From: Streptomyces sp. NBC_00258
Lineage (GTDB): Bacteria; Actinomycetota; Actinomycetes; Streptomycetales; Streptomycetaceae
Length of the DNA: 64,000 nt
Direction: 5' to 3'
NCBI RefSeq assembly: GCF_036182465.1
Contig: NZ_CP108081.1
Location: 248,001-312,000, forward strand
Translations under genes and position numbers: made by a program
In this document: piece by piece, positions 42,641 to 49,993 of the stretch
How positions within the stretch are numbered: the first letter of the stretch is position 1
Layout: every line of letters begins with the position of its first letter
Notes under the pieces: model-generated
The model's input: only the letters and a program-made list of their open reading frames with translations
Database searches by the model: none
What the model was told of the DNA's origin: nothing

Positions 42641-43672
42641 GTGACCGTGTCTCCCCCCAGTGCCGGTGATGGCGACCGGCCTCCCAGGCCCACCGTCCGT
42701 CCCGGCTGGCAGGCCTACGTCAACCGTGTCATCGTCCCGCCCGACCTGGCGGGCTGCCCGCCCGCCGGTACGCCCGTCGGCCCGGGTGACGGGCGGCTGC
42801 GCTACCACGCCACGATGCGGACCGTGCAGACTCCCGCCCTGAAGAAGGCGATTGTCCTCGCCAGGCGGCTGTGGCTGGCCAGCAGTCCCCGCAGCGAAGG
42901 CCCCCTGCACCTGGCCATCGACGGCCCCGGCGAGACTGGCATGACGACCGTGCTGCGGCAGATCGGCCGCGCCTTCGAGGGCATCGTCGGCGACCAGCTG
43001 CCCGCCGACCGCACCCGGATCCCGGTCATCCACATCAACGTGCCGCTGTCCCCCACCAGCAAGCTGGACTGGTCCATCCCCTTCGCCGACTTCGTCGGCC
43101 ACCAGCACACCAAGGATCCCGAAAGCGGCCAGCGCAGCACCGACATGACCGGCCCCGTCTGCCACGTCATGAAGACCCGCGGCACCCGTCTGGTCCTCGT
43201 CGACGGCATCGACCGGCTGGAGAACTCCGAACTGAAGACGGCCTTCGACTACTTCGGCTACCTCGCCAGCGAGTTCAGCATCTCCTTCGTCTACTGCGGT
43301 CCCGGCGCCCGCGACATCGTCAACGCCGCCCGCCGCGGCAAACGGGCCGAGGCACCTGCAGGCGGCGCAGGCGGAATCCCTGCCCTCGCGGTCAACCCCA
43401 TCCCCTACAGCCCCGACACCTACGACATCTGGCACGAGGTCATCAAGTTCTTCGACCAGGACCTGCGCCTGCACGGGCACAGCCCCGGCGACCTACTCAA
43501 ACTCGCCGCGCATCTGCACGAACGCACCGGCGGCTACATGAAGCCGCTGTCCTACCTGATCTGCCAGGCAGCCCAGGAAGCCATCGAGACCGGCACCGAA
43601 GCCATCACCAAGGAACTCCTCGACAACCAGCTGGTGGGACGCTTCGATGACGATCCGATTCTGCAGATCTGA
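42641..43672 (+). CDS. tnsC: TnsC-like AAA+ ATPase with degenerate nucleotide-binding motifs
   Basis: The 343-residue protein is in the tnsC position and has the AAA+ core: LAIDGPGETGMTTVLRQIGR (Walker A, about 95-103), where the essential Lys is Met101, and RLVLVDGIDRLENSELKTAF (Walker B, about 184-191), where D-E is D188-G189. A helical C-terminus with LYLICQAAQEAIETG-type helices follows. TnsC normally forms ATP-bound filaments that link TniQ-marked DNA to TnsAB. Loss of the P-loop Lys and the Walker B Glu suggests ATP-independent or altered regulation. GTG 42641 has AGAAGG upstream. Confidence 0.75.
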   Translation: MTVSPPSAGDGDRPPRPTVRPGWQAYVNRVIVPPDLAGCPPAGTPVGPGDGRLRYHATMRTVQTPALKKAIVLARRLWLASSPRSEGPLHLAIDGPGETGMTTVLRQIGRAFEGIVGDQLPADRTRIPVIHINVPLSPTSKLDWSIPFADFVGHQHTKDPESGQRSTDMTGPVCHVMKTRGTRLVLVDGIDRLENSELKTAFDYFGYLASEFSISFVYCGPGARDIVNAARRGKRAEAPAGGAGGIPALAVNPIPYSPDTYDIWHEVIKFFDQDLRLHGHSPGDLLKLAAHLHERTGGYMKPLSYLICQAAQEAIETGTEAITKELLDNQLVGRFDDDPILQI

Positions 43673-43823
43673 CACGCATCTCCTCAGATCATCCGCTCGT
43701 TGCACTCCATGTCACCGACGAGCCGCTGCCAGCAGCGAACAGGCGCCGACAGGCGCCTGCTGCAAGGTGCCCTCTTCGCCGACGGCGGTCCTGCCGCCCC
43801 ATCCTTGAAAGAGCTTCCTCCCC

Positions 43824-44498
43824 GTGGCCAAACGCAAAGCCAATGCTGCCCATCCCCGCCTGGTACCCGCCATCGCGGTGGCGAACGTAACCGAGATCGG
43901 AACCTCACCCGGCGTCCTCGTTATCAGGACCGGTCCCTTCACGAAATCTCCCAAGATCCTCACCGTGCCCGGCGAGATGGCCGATTCGTTCGTGTCGAAA
44001 TTGCAGGAGGCTGCCCGCGCGGCGGAAGAGGAATACTGGGATCTTCTGCCCGCCTTCCGTGCCGGGGCCGCCAGTGACGACACCACCGAACTGACGAGAG
44101 CCAAGGAGAAGTGGCTTCTTTCCCAGCCATGGCAGCAGAAACTGCAGCAGGTGCTGGGCAACAGGCACAATCGCCTGTTCTTCATGGACTACGCGGGACA
44201 CGTCGGGATCGTCGCGGCTACGCCCTACGCAGCCGCTCCTCATCTGCTGATCTTCGATCCATTGCAACTTCACCGGCTGGCTCCTGCGTTCCAGCTCGCC
44301 GCCGTCCAGGTAAGGCGCAACCTGCCGACTACCATGACCGTTCCGGCCGGGCGGCTTGCAGCTGCACAACGCGAGTGGTCTTCGGTTCCCTGGCCGCGCA
44401 CCCCGGTCACCCCGCCCACCCCGCAGCAGGCGGACAGGGTCATCGCCGGACTGCGCACCGACTTCCTGCGCCGGGCCCCACTCCTCAAGGAGCACTGA
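43824..44498 (+). CDS. hypothetical protein following tnsC
   Basis: This 224-residue protein starts MAKRKANAAHPRLVPAIAVA. Its pieces include LVIRTGPFTKSPKILTVPGE, EAARAAEEEYWDLLPAFRAG and PHLLIFDPLQLHRLAPAFQL. No domain is recognised. It is co-directional with tnsABC, 151 bp after tnsC, and may be a fifth gene of the transposition operon. No strong ribosome site precedes GTG 43824, so the start is provisional. Confidence 0.55.
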   Translation: MAKRKANAAHPRLVPAIAVANVTEIGTSPGVLVIRTGPFTKSPKILTVPGEMADSFVSKLQEAARAAEEEYWDLLPAFRAGAASDDTTELTRAKEKWLLSQPWQQKLQQVLGNRHNRLFFMDYAGHVGIVAATPYAAAPHLLIFDPLQLHRLAPAFQLAAVQVRRNLPTTMTVPAGRLAAAQREWSSVPWPRTPVTPPTPQQADRVIAGLRTDFLRRAPLLKEH

Positions 44499-44610
44499 GC
44501 ACTCCGGGCCAGTCACCGGCTATCTGCTCACGGACCGCAGTACCGCACAGGCAATTGGCGTAGACACCCATCGGCACGGATCCGTAGAGAGGGCTGCGGC
44601 CCGGTAGGTC

Positions 44611-45036
44611 CTAGTCCGGACGGCGCCGCGTCCCGCTTGTGTTTCCCGGAGTAGTACGGGGAGTCCGCAGCGATCTCCCCCAGCCTTCGGCCGGGAGGTG
44701 CCCCCAGTCGATCGGCAGCAGAGTGCCGTCCCGGATCACGAACGCCTTCTCGCGTATCGTCCGCATCGCCTCGGCGAGTGAAGGCGCGAGGGCGGCCAGG
44801 GCCTCGACAGCTTCGCGTATATAGCGGCAGACCGTGGCGATCCCGATGTCGAATCCGGCAGCGAGCTGGGCGTAGGTATCACCGCACCGCAGGTGCGCGA
44901 GGGCGAGCAGAGCCTGGCGGCCGACGGCCAGACGTCGCCACCGTGTACCGATCTTCGCCCGCCGCGCGGCCAGTTGACCGGTAAGGAACCGCAGGGTTCG
45001 GCTGGACAGATCGATCGAGGATGAGTAGACAAGCAT
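44611..45036 (-). pseudogene. IS5-family transposase, N-terminal half, disrupted
   Basis: From ATG 45036 (CAGGAGC upstream) the frame MLVYSSSIDLSSRTLRFLTG, then LAHLRCGDTYAQLAAGFDIG, then KAFVIRDGTLLPID is the N-terminal part of a DDE_Tnp_4/IS5-group transposase up to its first catalytic Asp. There a 32-bp palindromic sequence (44675-44706) interrupts it; after it the expected continuation IAADSPYYSGKHKRD is still readable in a different frame, and then homology ends. The enzyme is dead. Confidence 0.8.
44675..44706. repeat. Streptomyces-type small palindromic repeat inserted in a transposase
   Basis: The 32-bp sequence starting CTCCCCCAGCCTTCGGCCGG and ending GGTGCCCCCA is an imperfect palindrome of a kind dispersed in Streptomyces genomes. 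It separates the LLPID and IAADSPYY codons of the IS5-type transposase. Confidence 0.65.
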
Positions 45037-45277
45037 GCGAAGCTCCTGGCAGGCACGGGTGATCTTGGTCGAGAACCCGTCTACCAGGAGCTTTGTCGTT
45101 GCGCAGGGCGTCCAACTTGCGGTCAGCATCGGGATGCTGGAAATCGCTCACTGTTCAGTCACGGCGGTGAGCTCGGCGATGAATCCCGTTCGTGACCTCG
45201 ACGCGGTCGCTCCCGGAGCCGATGTTCAGCACATCGACCGGTTGCCTATGGATGAGTACTCATGCAAGAGTAGTCGC

Positions 45278-45853
45278 ATGTCATCGATCAGGTTGTTCAT
45301 CCTCGACACGTTCGCGAGGAACGGCGAGATGCACGGGCACAGGGTGCGCCTCCAGGCCGAGCGGGAACATCTGCACCTGTGGACGGACGTGTCCGTGGGC
45401 AGCCTGTACCAGGCGATCAAGCGCCTGCTGGCTGAGGGCTTGCTCGAAGAGCTCAGGACCGAGAAGGAGGGCAATCTGCCCGAGCGTCAGGTGTACGGCA
45501 TCACCGGTGAAGGGCGGCTGCGTCTCAAGGAACTCCAGTCCGAGAGTCTGCGCCACATCTGGATGAAGCCGGACCCGTTCGACCTGGCCCTCACCCGCCT
45601 GGACCCGGAGAAGCTGGACGAGCTCCACCCGGTGATCGCATCCCGGCTGGATGAACTCGCCTCCATGCTCTCGGACACCGAGACGCTGAACGCCAACGCC
45701 ATCGACGGCGGCTACCTGACGGTGAGCGAGGCACTAGCGGTCAGTCACAGTGCGCACAGGCTGCGCGCCGAGATCGCCTGGCTCCAGGAGGTCCTGGACG
45801 CGGTGCCCGAGATTGTCACCGATGAACGGACCCGTCAGCCCGACACCCTCTGA
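45278..45853 (+). CDS. PadR-family transcriptional regulator
   Basis: The 191-residue protein has the PadR winged helix (SSIRLFILDTFARNGEMHGH, then VSVGSLYQAIKRLLAEGLLE, then RQVYGITGEGRLRLKELQ) and a helical C-terminal dimerisation part as in the AphA/Vir_C class. ATG 45278 is chosen as the family start; a longer frame upstream adds residues outside the domain. The next three genes (epoxide hydrolase, PPOX protein, cupin) are co-directional with short gaps, so PadR probably regulates this small detoxification operon. Confidence 0.85.
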   Translation: MSSIRLFILDTFARNGEMHGHRVRLQAEREHLHLWTDVSVGSLYQAIKRLLAEGLLEELRTEKEGNLPERQVYGITGEGRLRLKELQSESLRHIWMKPDPFDLALTRLDPEKLDELHPVIASRLDELASMLSDTETLNANAIDGGYLTVSEALAVSHSAHRLRAEIAWLQEVLDAVPEIVTDERTRQPDTL

Positions 45854-45928
45854 ATCACCGGATTCCGCCTCCCTTGAATCCACCCGCGTCGCAGTCGGCG
45901 CGGTATCGCCCGGTAAGGATCACGCCCC

Positions 45929-47086
45929 ATGTCCGAACTCATCGAACCCTTCACCCTGTCCGTACCGGAGGAACAGCTGACCGACCTGCGTGAGCGGCTC
46001 TCCCGCACCCGGTGGCCCGATCCAGAGACCGTTCCGGACACCAGCCAGGGACCCCAGCTGGCGAAGCTCCGCGCGCTGCACGACTACTGGCTCAACACCT
46101 ACGACTGGCGGCGGTGCGAGAAGACCCTCAACTGCTTCGGCCAGTCACGCACCATCATCGATGATCTGGGCATTCACTTCCTCCATGTGCGCTCGCCTGA
46201 GCCGGACGCCCTCCCGCTGGTCATGACCCACGGATGGCCCAGCTCCGTCCTCGATTTCCACAAGGTCATCGGCCCACTGACCGATCCCGTGGCCCACGGC
46301 GGTGACCCGCGGGACGCCTTCCATCTCGTGGTGCCGTCGCTGCCGGGATTCGGGTTCTCCGACCGGCCTACGGAACCCGGCTGGGGATTCCCCCGGGTCG
46401 CCGATGCCTGGATCACGCTGATGGACCGGCTCGGCTACCGGCGATGGGGCGCCCAGGGCGGCGACCTCGGATGCGCGGTCACCGACGAGATCGGCCGCAA
46501 GGCCCCCGACGGATGCGTCGGGCTGCACCTCAACTTCGCCATGTTCCCGCCAACGCCCGACGAGATCCGGGACGCCACCGAGCATGAGCAGGCAATGCTC
46601 GACAGCGCCGCCTACTTCTGGGAGAACCTCTCGGGCTACGCCAAGGAGCAGGCAACCCGCCCTCAGACCATTGGCTACTCCCTCGCGGAGTCCCCCATCG
46701 GCCTGGCTGCCTGGATCTACGCGATGTTCCAGGACACCTGCGGCACGCCGGGGGACGCGGAAGCATCTTTCACCCTGGACGAGCTGCTCGACGACATCAT
46801 GCTCTATTGGCTTCCCAACACCGGGACGTCCTCTGCGCGGACCTACTGGGAAATGGCACGGTCGGCACGGCCCTCCGCGCCCAACGCCGCCGCACCGATC
46901 ACACTGCCTACCGGATTCAGCATGTTCCCGCAGGAGCACGTCCGGAAGTCCCAGCGCTGGGTGGAACGCCGCTACAGCAACGTCGTCCACTTCAACGAGC
47001 TTGAGGTGGGCGGGCACTTCGCGGCCCTGGAACAACCGGCACTCTTCGTTGACGAAGTCCGGACCACCTTCCGTTCCTTGCGCTGA
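45929..47086 (+). CDS. epoxide hydrolase (EHN-type alpha/beta hydrolase)
   Basis: The 385-residue protein starts with the EHN region (EPFTLSVPEEQLTDLRERLS, then RTRWPDPE). Its alpha/beta-hydrolase core has the oxyanion motif HGWPSS (101-106), nucleophile elbow GGDLG (D179) and catalytic His in EVGGHFAALEQP near the C-terminus. It should open epoxides to diols through a covalent Asp ester. Length and motifs match bacterial epoxide hydrolases of the juvenile-hormone type. It lies in a PadR-linked operon with a PPOX protein and a cupin. Confidence 0.9.
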   Translation: MSELIEPFTLSVPEEQLTDLRERLSRTRWPDPETVPDTSQGPQLAKLRALHDYWLNTYDWRRCEKTLNCFGQSRTIIDDLGIHFLHVRSPEPDALPLVMTHGWPSSVLDFHKVIGPLTDPVAHGGDPRDAFHLVVPSLPGFGFSDRPTEPGWGFPRVADAWITLMDRLGYRRWGAQGGDLGCAVTDEIGRKAPDGCVGLHLNFAMFPPTPDEIRDATEHEQAMLDSAAYFWENLSGYAKEQATRPQTIGYSLAESPIGLAAWIYAMFQDTCGTPGDAEASFTLDELLDDIMLYWLPNTGTSSARTYWEMARSARPSAPNAAAPITLPTGFSMFPQEHVRKSQRWVERRYSNVVHFNELEVGGHFAALEQPALFVDEVRTTFRSLR

Positions 47087-47146
47087 GCGCACCGCCGGCA
47101 TCGGCACCTCCTACCGACAGCTTCCCCCCAGGAAGGGCGATACCTC

Positions 47147-47548
47147 ATGACACCCCTGCCCGGCGAACTCCTCAAACTGCTGAACCGGCCCAGCCCCTGC
47201 TTCATCGCCACCACCATGCCGGATGGCTCGCCCCAGCTCACCCAGACCTGGGTCGACACCGATGGTGAACACATCCTCATCAACACCGTCGAGGGCTACC
47301 GCAAAACCAAAAACGTTCAACGCGACCCCCGTGTGGCCGTCAGCATCGCCGACCCGGATGACACCTCCCGCTACTTCTCCGTACGGGGACGCGTCACCAG
47401 CACCACGACCGACGGCGCCGCCGAGAGCATCGAACAACTCGCCCAGAAGTACACAGGCCACCCCTACGCCTCGTACGGCGGCCCGGGCCAGACCCGGCTC
47501 CTGCTGACCATCACCGTCGACTCCGTCATCCATTCCCCCATGCACTAA
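47147..47548 (+). CDS. PPOX-class F420/FMN-dependent oxidoreductase
   Basis: The 133-residue split-barrel protein reads LLNRPSPCFIATTMPDGSPQ, then TQTWVDTDGEHILINTVEGY, then RKTKNVQRDPRVAVSIADPD, then VRGRVTSTTTDGAAESIEQL. This is the PPOX/F420-dependent reductase layout (TIGR03618-like) common in actinobacteria. It reduces unknown small molecules with F420H2 or FMN. It starts 60 bp after the epoxide hydrolase and is followed 17 bp later by the cupin gene, so all are co-transcribed. Confidence 0.88.
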   Translation: MTPLPGELLKLLNRPSPCFIATTMPDGSPQLTQTWVDTDGEHILINTVEGYRKTKNVQRDPRVAVSIADPDDTSRYFSVRGRVTSTTTDGAAESIEQLAQKYTGHPYASYGGPGQTRLLLTITVDSVIHSPMH

Positions 47549-47565
47549 AGACCAAAGGGACCGTC

Positions 47566-48079
47566 ATGACCAGCTTCCCCCACAGCGCCGGCACCGCCCG
47601 CCCCTATGTCTGGGCGCCGGACCAGTCCCCGGCCTACTGGAACGTCGGCACGTACTGGAGAGTGCTCGCCGACGGCAGCCAGACCGACGGCCGGTCCTGC
47701 ACGTTCGAGGAACTGTGTCCCCAAGGACTCGTCGCCCCACCGCACGTCCACGACAAGGAGGAAGAGGCGTTCTTCATCCTCGAAGGTGATTTCGTGTTCA
47801 CCATCGGAGACGAGGAGATCCCGGCCGGACCCGGCAGCTACATCTACCTGCCGCCCAAGGTCCGCCACGGCTTCCGCGTCGAATCCGAAGTCGGCCGTGT
47901 CTACAACATGCTCACCCCGGCCGGATTCGAGCAGAACATCATCACCAACGGCCAGCCCGCCCCCCAGGTCTCGATGCCCCACCGGGAACGAGCGCCGTAC
48001 CGCTATGGAGGCAATTGCGTACCTCCAGGCCCCCAGCCCCCTGGGACGACCCTGCCCGGGCGCCTGACTCGTCCATTTA
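47566..48079 (+). CDS. cupin-domain protein, 3' end altered by IS insertion
   Basis: The cupin core is clear: GLVAPPHVHDKEEEAFFILE (metal-binding HxH...E), GDFVFTIGDEEIPAGPGSYI, LPPKVRHGFRVESEVGRVYN (second His). It is a small metal-dependent protein of the quercetinase-like class. The frame has no stop before an IS5 element inserted at 48080 and at present runs about 45 codons into it. If the IS and one TTA copy are removed, the frame continues FRAPA and meets TAG at 48993, so only the last few codons were displaced. The C-terminal ~30 residues after VSMPHRE have weak coding character. Confidence 0.75.
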
Positions 48080-48980
48080 GGGGTGCTTTCAGAAAGCCGG
48101 GTTCTTGCGGGCGAGGGTCATGCAGTGGGCGAGCTGGAGGAAGGCGTCGTGCATGTCGTCTCGGGTTTCCCAGCGGGTCCGTAGGCGGCGGGGTCCGTGG
48201 AGCCAGGCGATAGCGGACTCGGCGACCCGCCGGACGCGGCCCAGGCCCGAACCGTGCGGCTCACCGCGCCTGGCGATCTTCGGCGTGATGCCGCGCTCAC
48301 GCAGACGGCGACGGTAGCTGTCGTGGTCGTAGCCGCGGTCGGCGTATAACGTGCGGGGCTTGCGCCGGGGCCGGCCCCGCTTGCCCCTCACTGGCCCAAG
48401 GCTGTCGACCAGGGGCAGGAGCTGGGTGACGTCGTTGCGATGACCGCCGGTCAGCGACACCCGCAGCGGGATGCCGTGCGCCTCGGTCAGCACGTGGTGC
48501 TTCGAGCCCGGCCGTGCACGGTCAACCGGACTCGGGCCGACTTTTGGGCTGCTTCGCCCCCGCTTGGCCTGCACATGCGAGGCATCGACGGTGACACGGT
48601 CGAAGTCCAGGCGGTCCGCCGCCCGAAGCCGGTCCAGCAGCACCCGCTGAAGTTCCTCCCACACCCCCGCCTCCTGCCACTCGGCCAGCCGCCGCCAACA
48701 GGTAGGACCGGAACCGAACCCCAACTCCTGCGGCAGGTACTCCCACTGGATACCGGTGTAGAGAACGAACAGCACACCCTGCAGCGTCTTGCGGTCATCG
48801 ATCCGCTTGCGCCCCGGATGCCGGAACCGCCGCTCATGCTTCGGCAACAGCGGCTCGATCACCGCCCACAACTCGTCACTGACCTCCCACGGCTTCCGCC
48901 GCGCCATGGTCGCACCCCACAAAACACGGAATCACATGCACCTCCACCGTGCCACAAGAGGATCATTCTGCAAGGACCCC
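48080..48980. mobile_element. complete IS5-family insertion sequence with TTA target duplication
   Basis: The 901-bp element has ends GGGGTGCTTTCAGAAAG (left) and, in complement at the right, GGGGTCCTTGCAGAATG: imperfect inverted repeats with 14 of 17 matches. The trinucleotide TTA flanks both sides (48077-48079 and 48981-48983) as a direct duplication, typical of IS5-family insertion. It carries a single intact transposase gene. The clean duplication implies a recent insertion. Confidence 0.85.
48089..48907 (-). CDS. IS5-family transposase
   Basis: The 272-residue transposase starts at ATG 48907 (MARRKPWEVSDELWAVIEPL). It has the DUF4096-type N-terminus (FRHPGRKRIDDRKTLQGVLF, VLYTGIQWEYLPQELGFGSG) and DDE residues in DFDRVTVDASHVQAKRG, TLYADRGYDHDSYRRRLRER and RRVAESAIAWLHGPRRLRTR (DDE_Tnp_1). 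Length and the single uninterrupted frame suggest activity. Confidence 0.92.
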   Translation of the reverse strand: MARRKPWEVSDELWAVIEPLLPKHERRFRHPGRKRIDDRKTLQGVLFVLYTGIQWEYLPQELGFGSGPTCWRRLAEWQEAGVWEELQRVLLDRLRAADRLDFDRVTVDASHVQAKRGRSSPKVGPSPVDRARPGSKHHVLTEAHGIPLRVSLTGGHRNDVTQLLPLVDSLGPVRGKRGRPRRKPRTLYADRGYDHDSYRRRLRERGITPKIARRGEPHGSGLGRVRRVAESAIAWLHGPRRLRTRWETRDDMHDAFLQLAHCMTLARKNPAF

Positions 48981-49013
48981 TTAGAGCGCCGGCCTAGGCC
49001 CGGGACGTGTGGT

Positions 49014-49640
49014 TTACGGTGCAGGACGACGAGTCGGTGTTGATGTACCCGCCGAGCGCTGTCGCCCCCACTCACGGTACGCACGCGGACATGCCATGCC
49101 TTCGCCGGCCACGGAACGCTCAGCCCGGTAAGCGACTGTGGCGATCTGAGCGAACGACCGGACCAGCGGATTCGGGTCACCCTCATTCCACGCCGCTACC
49201 ACACGGCTCGGCGCAATGTCGATCAGCGGCACCACAGCCAGCTCCCTGGGCAGGTCGTGCCCGAACGGGGCAATGCCGACTGTTCCGTTCCAGAGCGCGG
49301 CCTGCAGGCACTCCTGGACAGCGCGTACCACCGGACCCTCGCGCGGCTCCCCGCCGTTCCAGTACGAATGCCAGATCGGATCCGTGCCGTCCGGGAACTG
49401 GAACCAGCCCCTGTCTGCCAGGTCGGCCACCTTCAGGCGGTCGCGGCGGGCCAGTGGATCATCGTCGCGCAGCATCGCGCCGACTGGGTCGACGCGCAGC
49501 TCGTGCACTGTCGGACCTGTCTCGTCGAACGGCCCACGGGTCAGAGCGACGTCGACCAGTCCGGCGCGCAGTCCGCAGGTCGGATCGGCCAGGTCGGTCT
49601 CGCGGATGCGAACCTCTACATCTGTCCGGATCACCGACAT
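49014..49640 (-). pseudogene. LysR-type regulator, effector-domain fragment
   Basis: The frame VEVRIRETDLADPTCGLRAG, then LVDVALTRGPFDETGPTVHE, then DPVGAMLRDDDPLARRDRLK is the effector-binding domain of a LysR regulator and runs to a natural-looking C-terminus. The N-terminal helix-turn-helix and linker are absent; upstream codons in frame hit a stop. It is a remnant of about 200 of 300 residues. It lies 34 bp from the IS5 right end, but the truncation is at the far side. Confidence 0.75.
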
Positions 49641-49689
49641 GGTGAAGGCCGTCCTCGTCCTTCACCACGCGTCAACCTGAGGTTGGAAA

Positions 49690-49878
49690 ACGCTCAAGGA
49701 CGGCGTCCGCGACGCCGAAACACTGCTGCAGGTCCTCACCGAGCACTACACGGTCACCTGCGGCAATGGCCCGGCGACACCGTCCGACCTGGCCCCGCTG
49801 GATCCTGATCGGTGCGGCTGCGTACGGATCACCCCCAAACCAGGGGCGACGCATGCGTCGCCCCTGCAGTCACCCTGA
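49690..49878 (+). pseudogene. 3' fragment of an unidentified gene
   Basis: One frame reads LKDGVRDAETLLQVLTEHYT, then VTCGNGPATPSDLAPLDPDR CGCVRITPKP and stops at 49876-49878. It has coding composition but no start, and begins right beside the broken end of the LysR fragment. The two truncated ends meeting here suggest a deletion junction near 49650-49690. The family is unknown. Confidence 0.4.
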
Positions 49879-49902
49879 CAGACAGCAGTCACGACGGGGT
49901 GT

Positions 49903-49950
49903 CTTGGTGGTTGGGGCAGGATGCGCGCGCATCCTGCCCCAACCACCAAG
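49903..49950. repeat. perfect 48-bp palindrome
   Basis: The 24-bp half starting CTTGGTGGTTGGGGCAGGAT is followed without spacer by its exact reverse complement, so the 48 bp is identical on both strands. It lies between the end of a plus-strand fragment (49878) and the end of the convergent minus-strand gene (49994). It could serve as a bidirectional terminator, though a spacer-less palindrome is unusual for that; it could also be a cruciform or a protein-binding site. Confidence 0.75.
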
Positions 49951-49993
49951 GCCCACGCACCAGCAAGACCGCCAGCGTGGAGAATTCCCCTGT

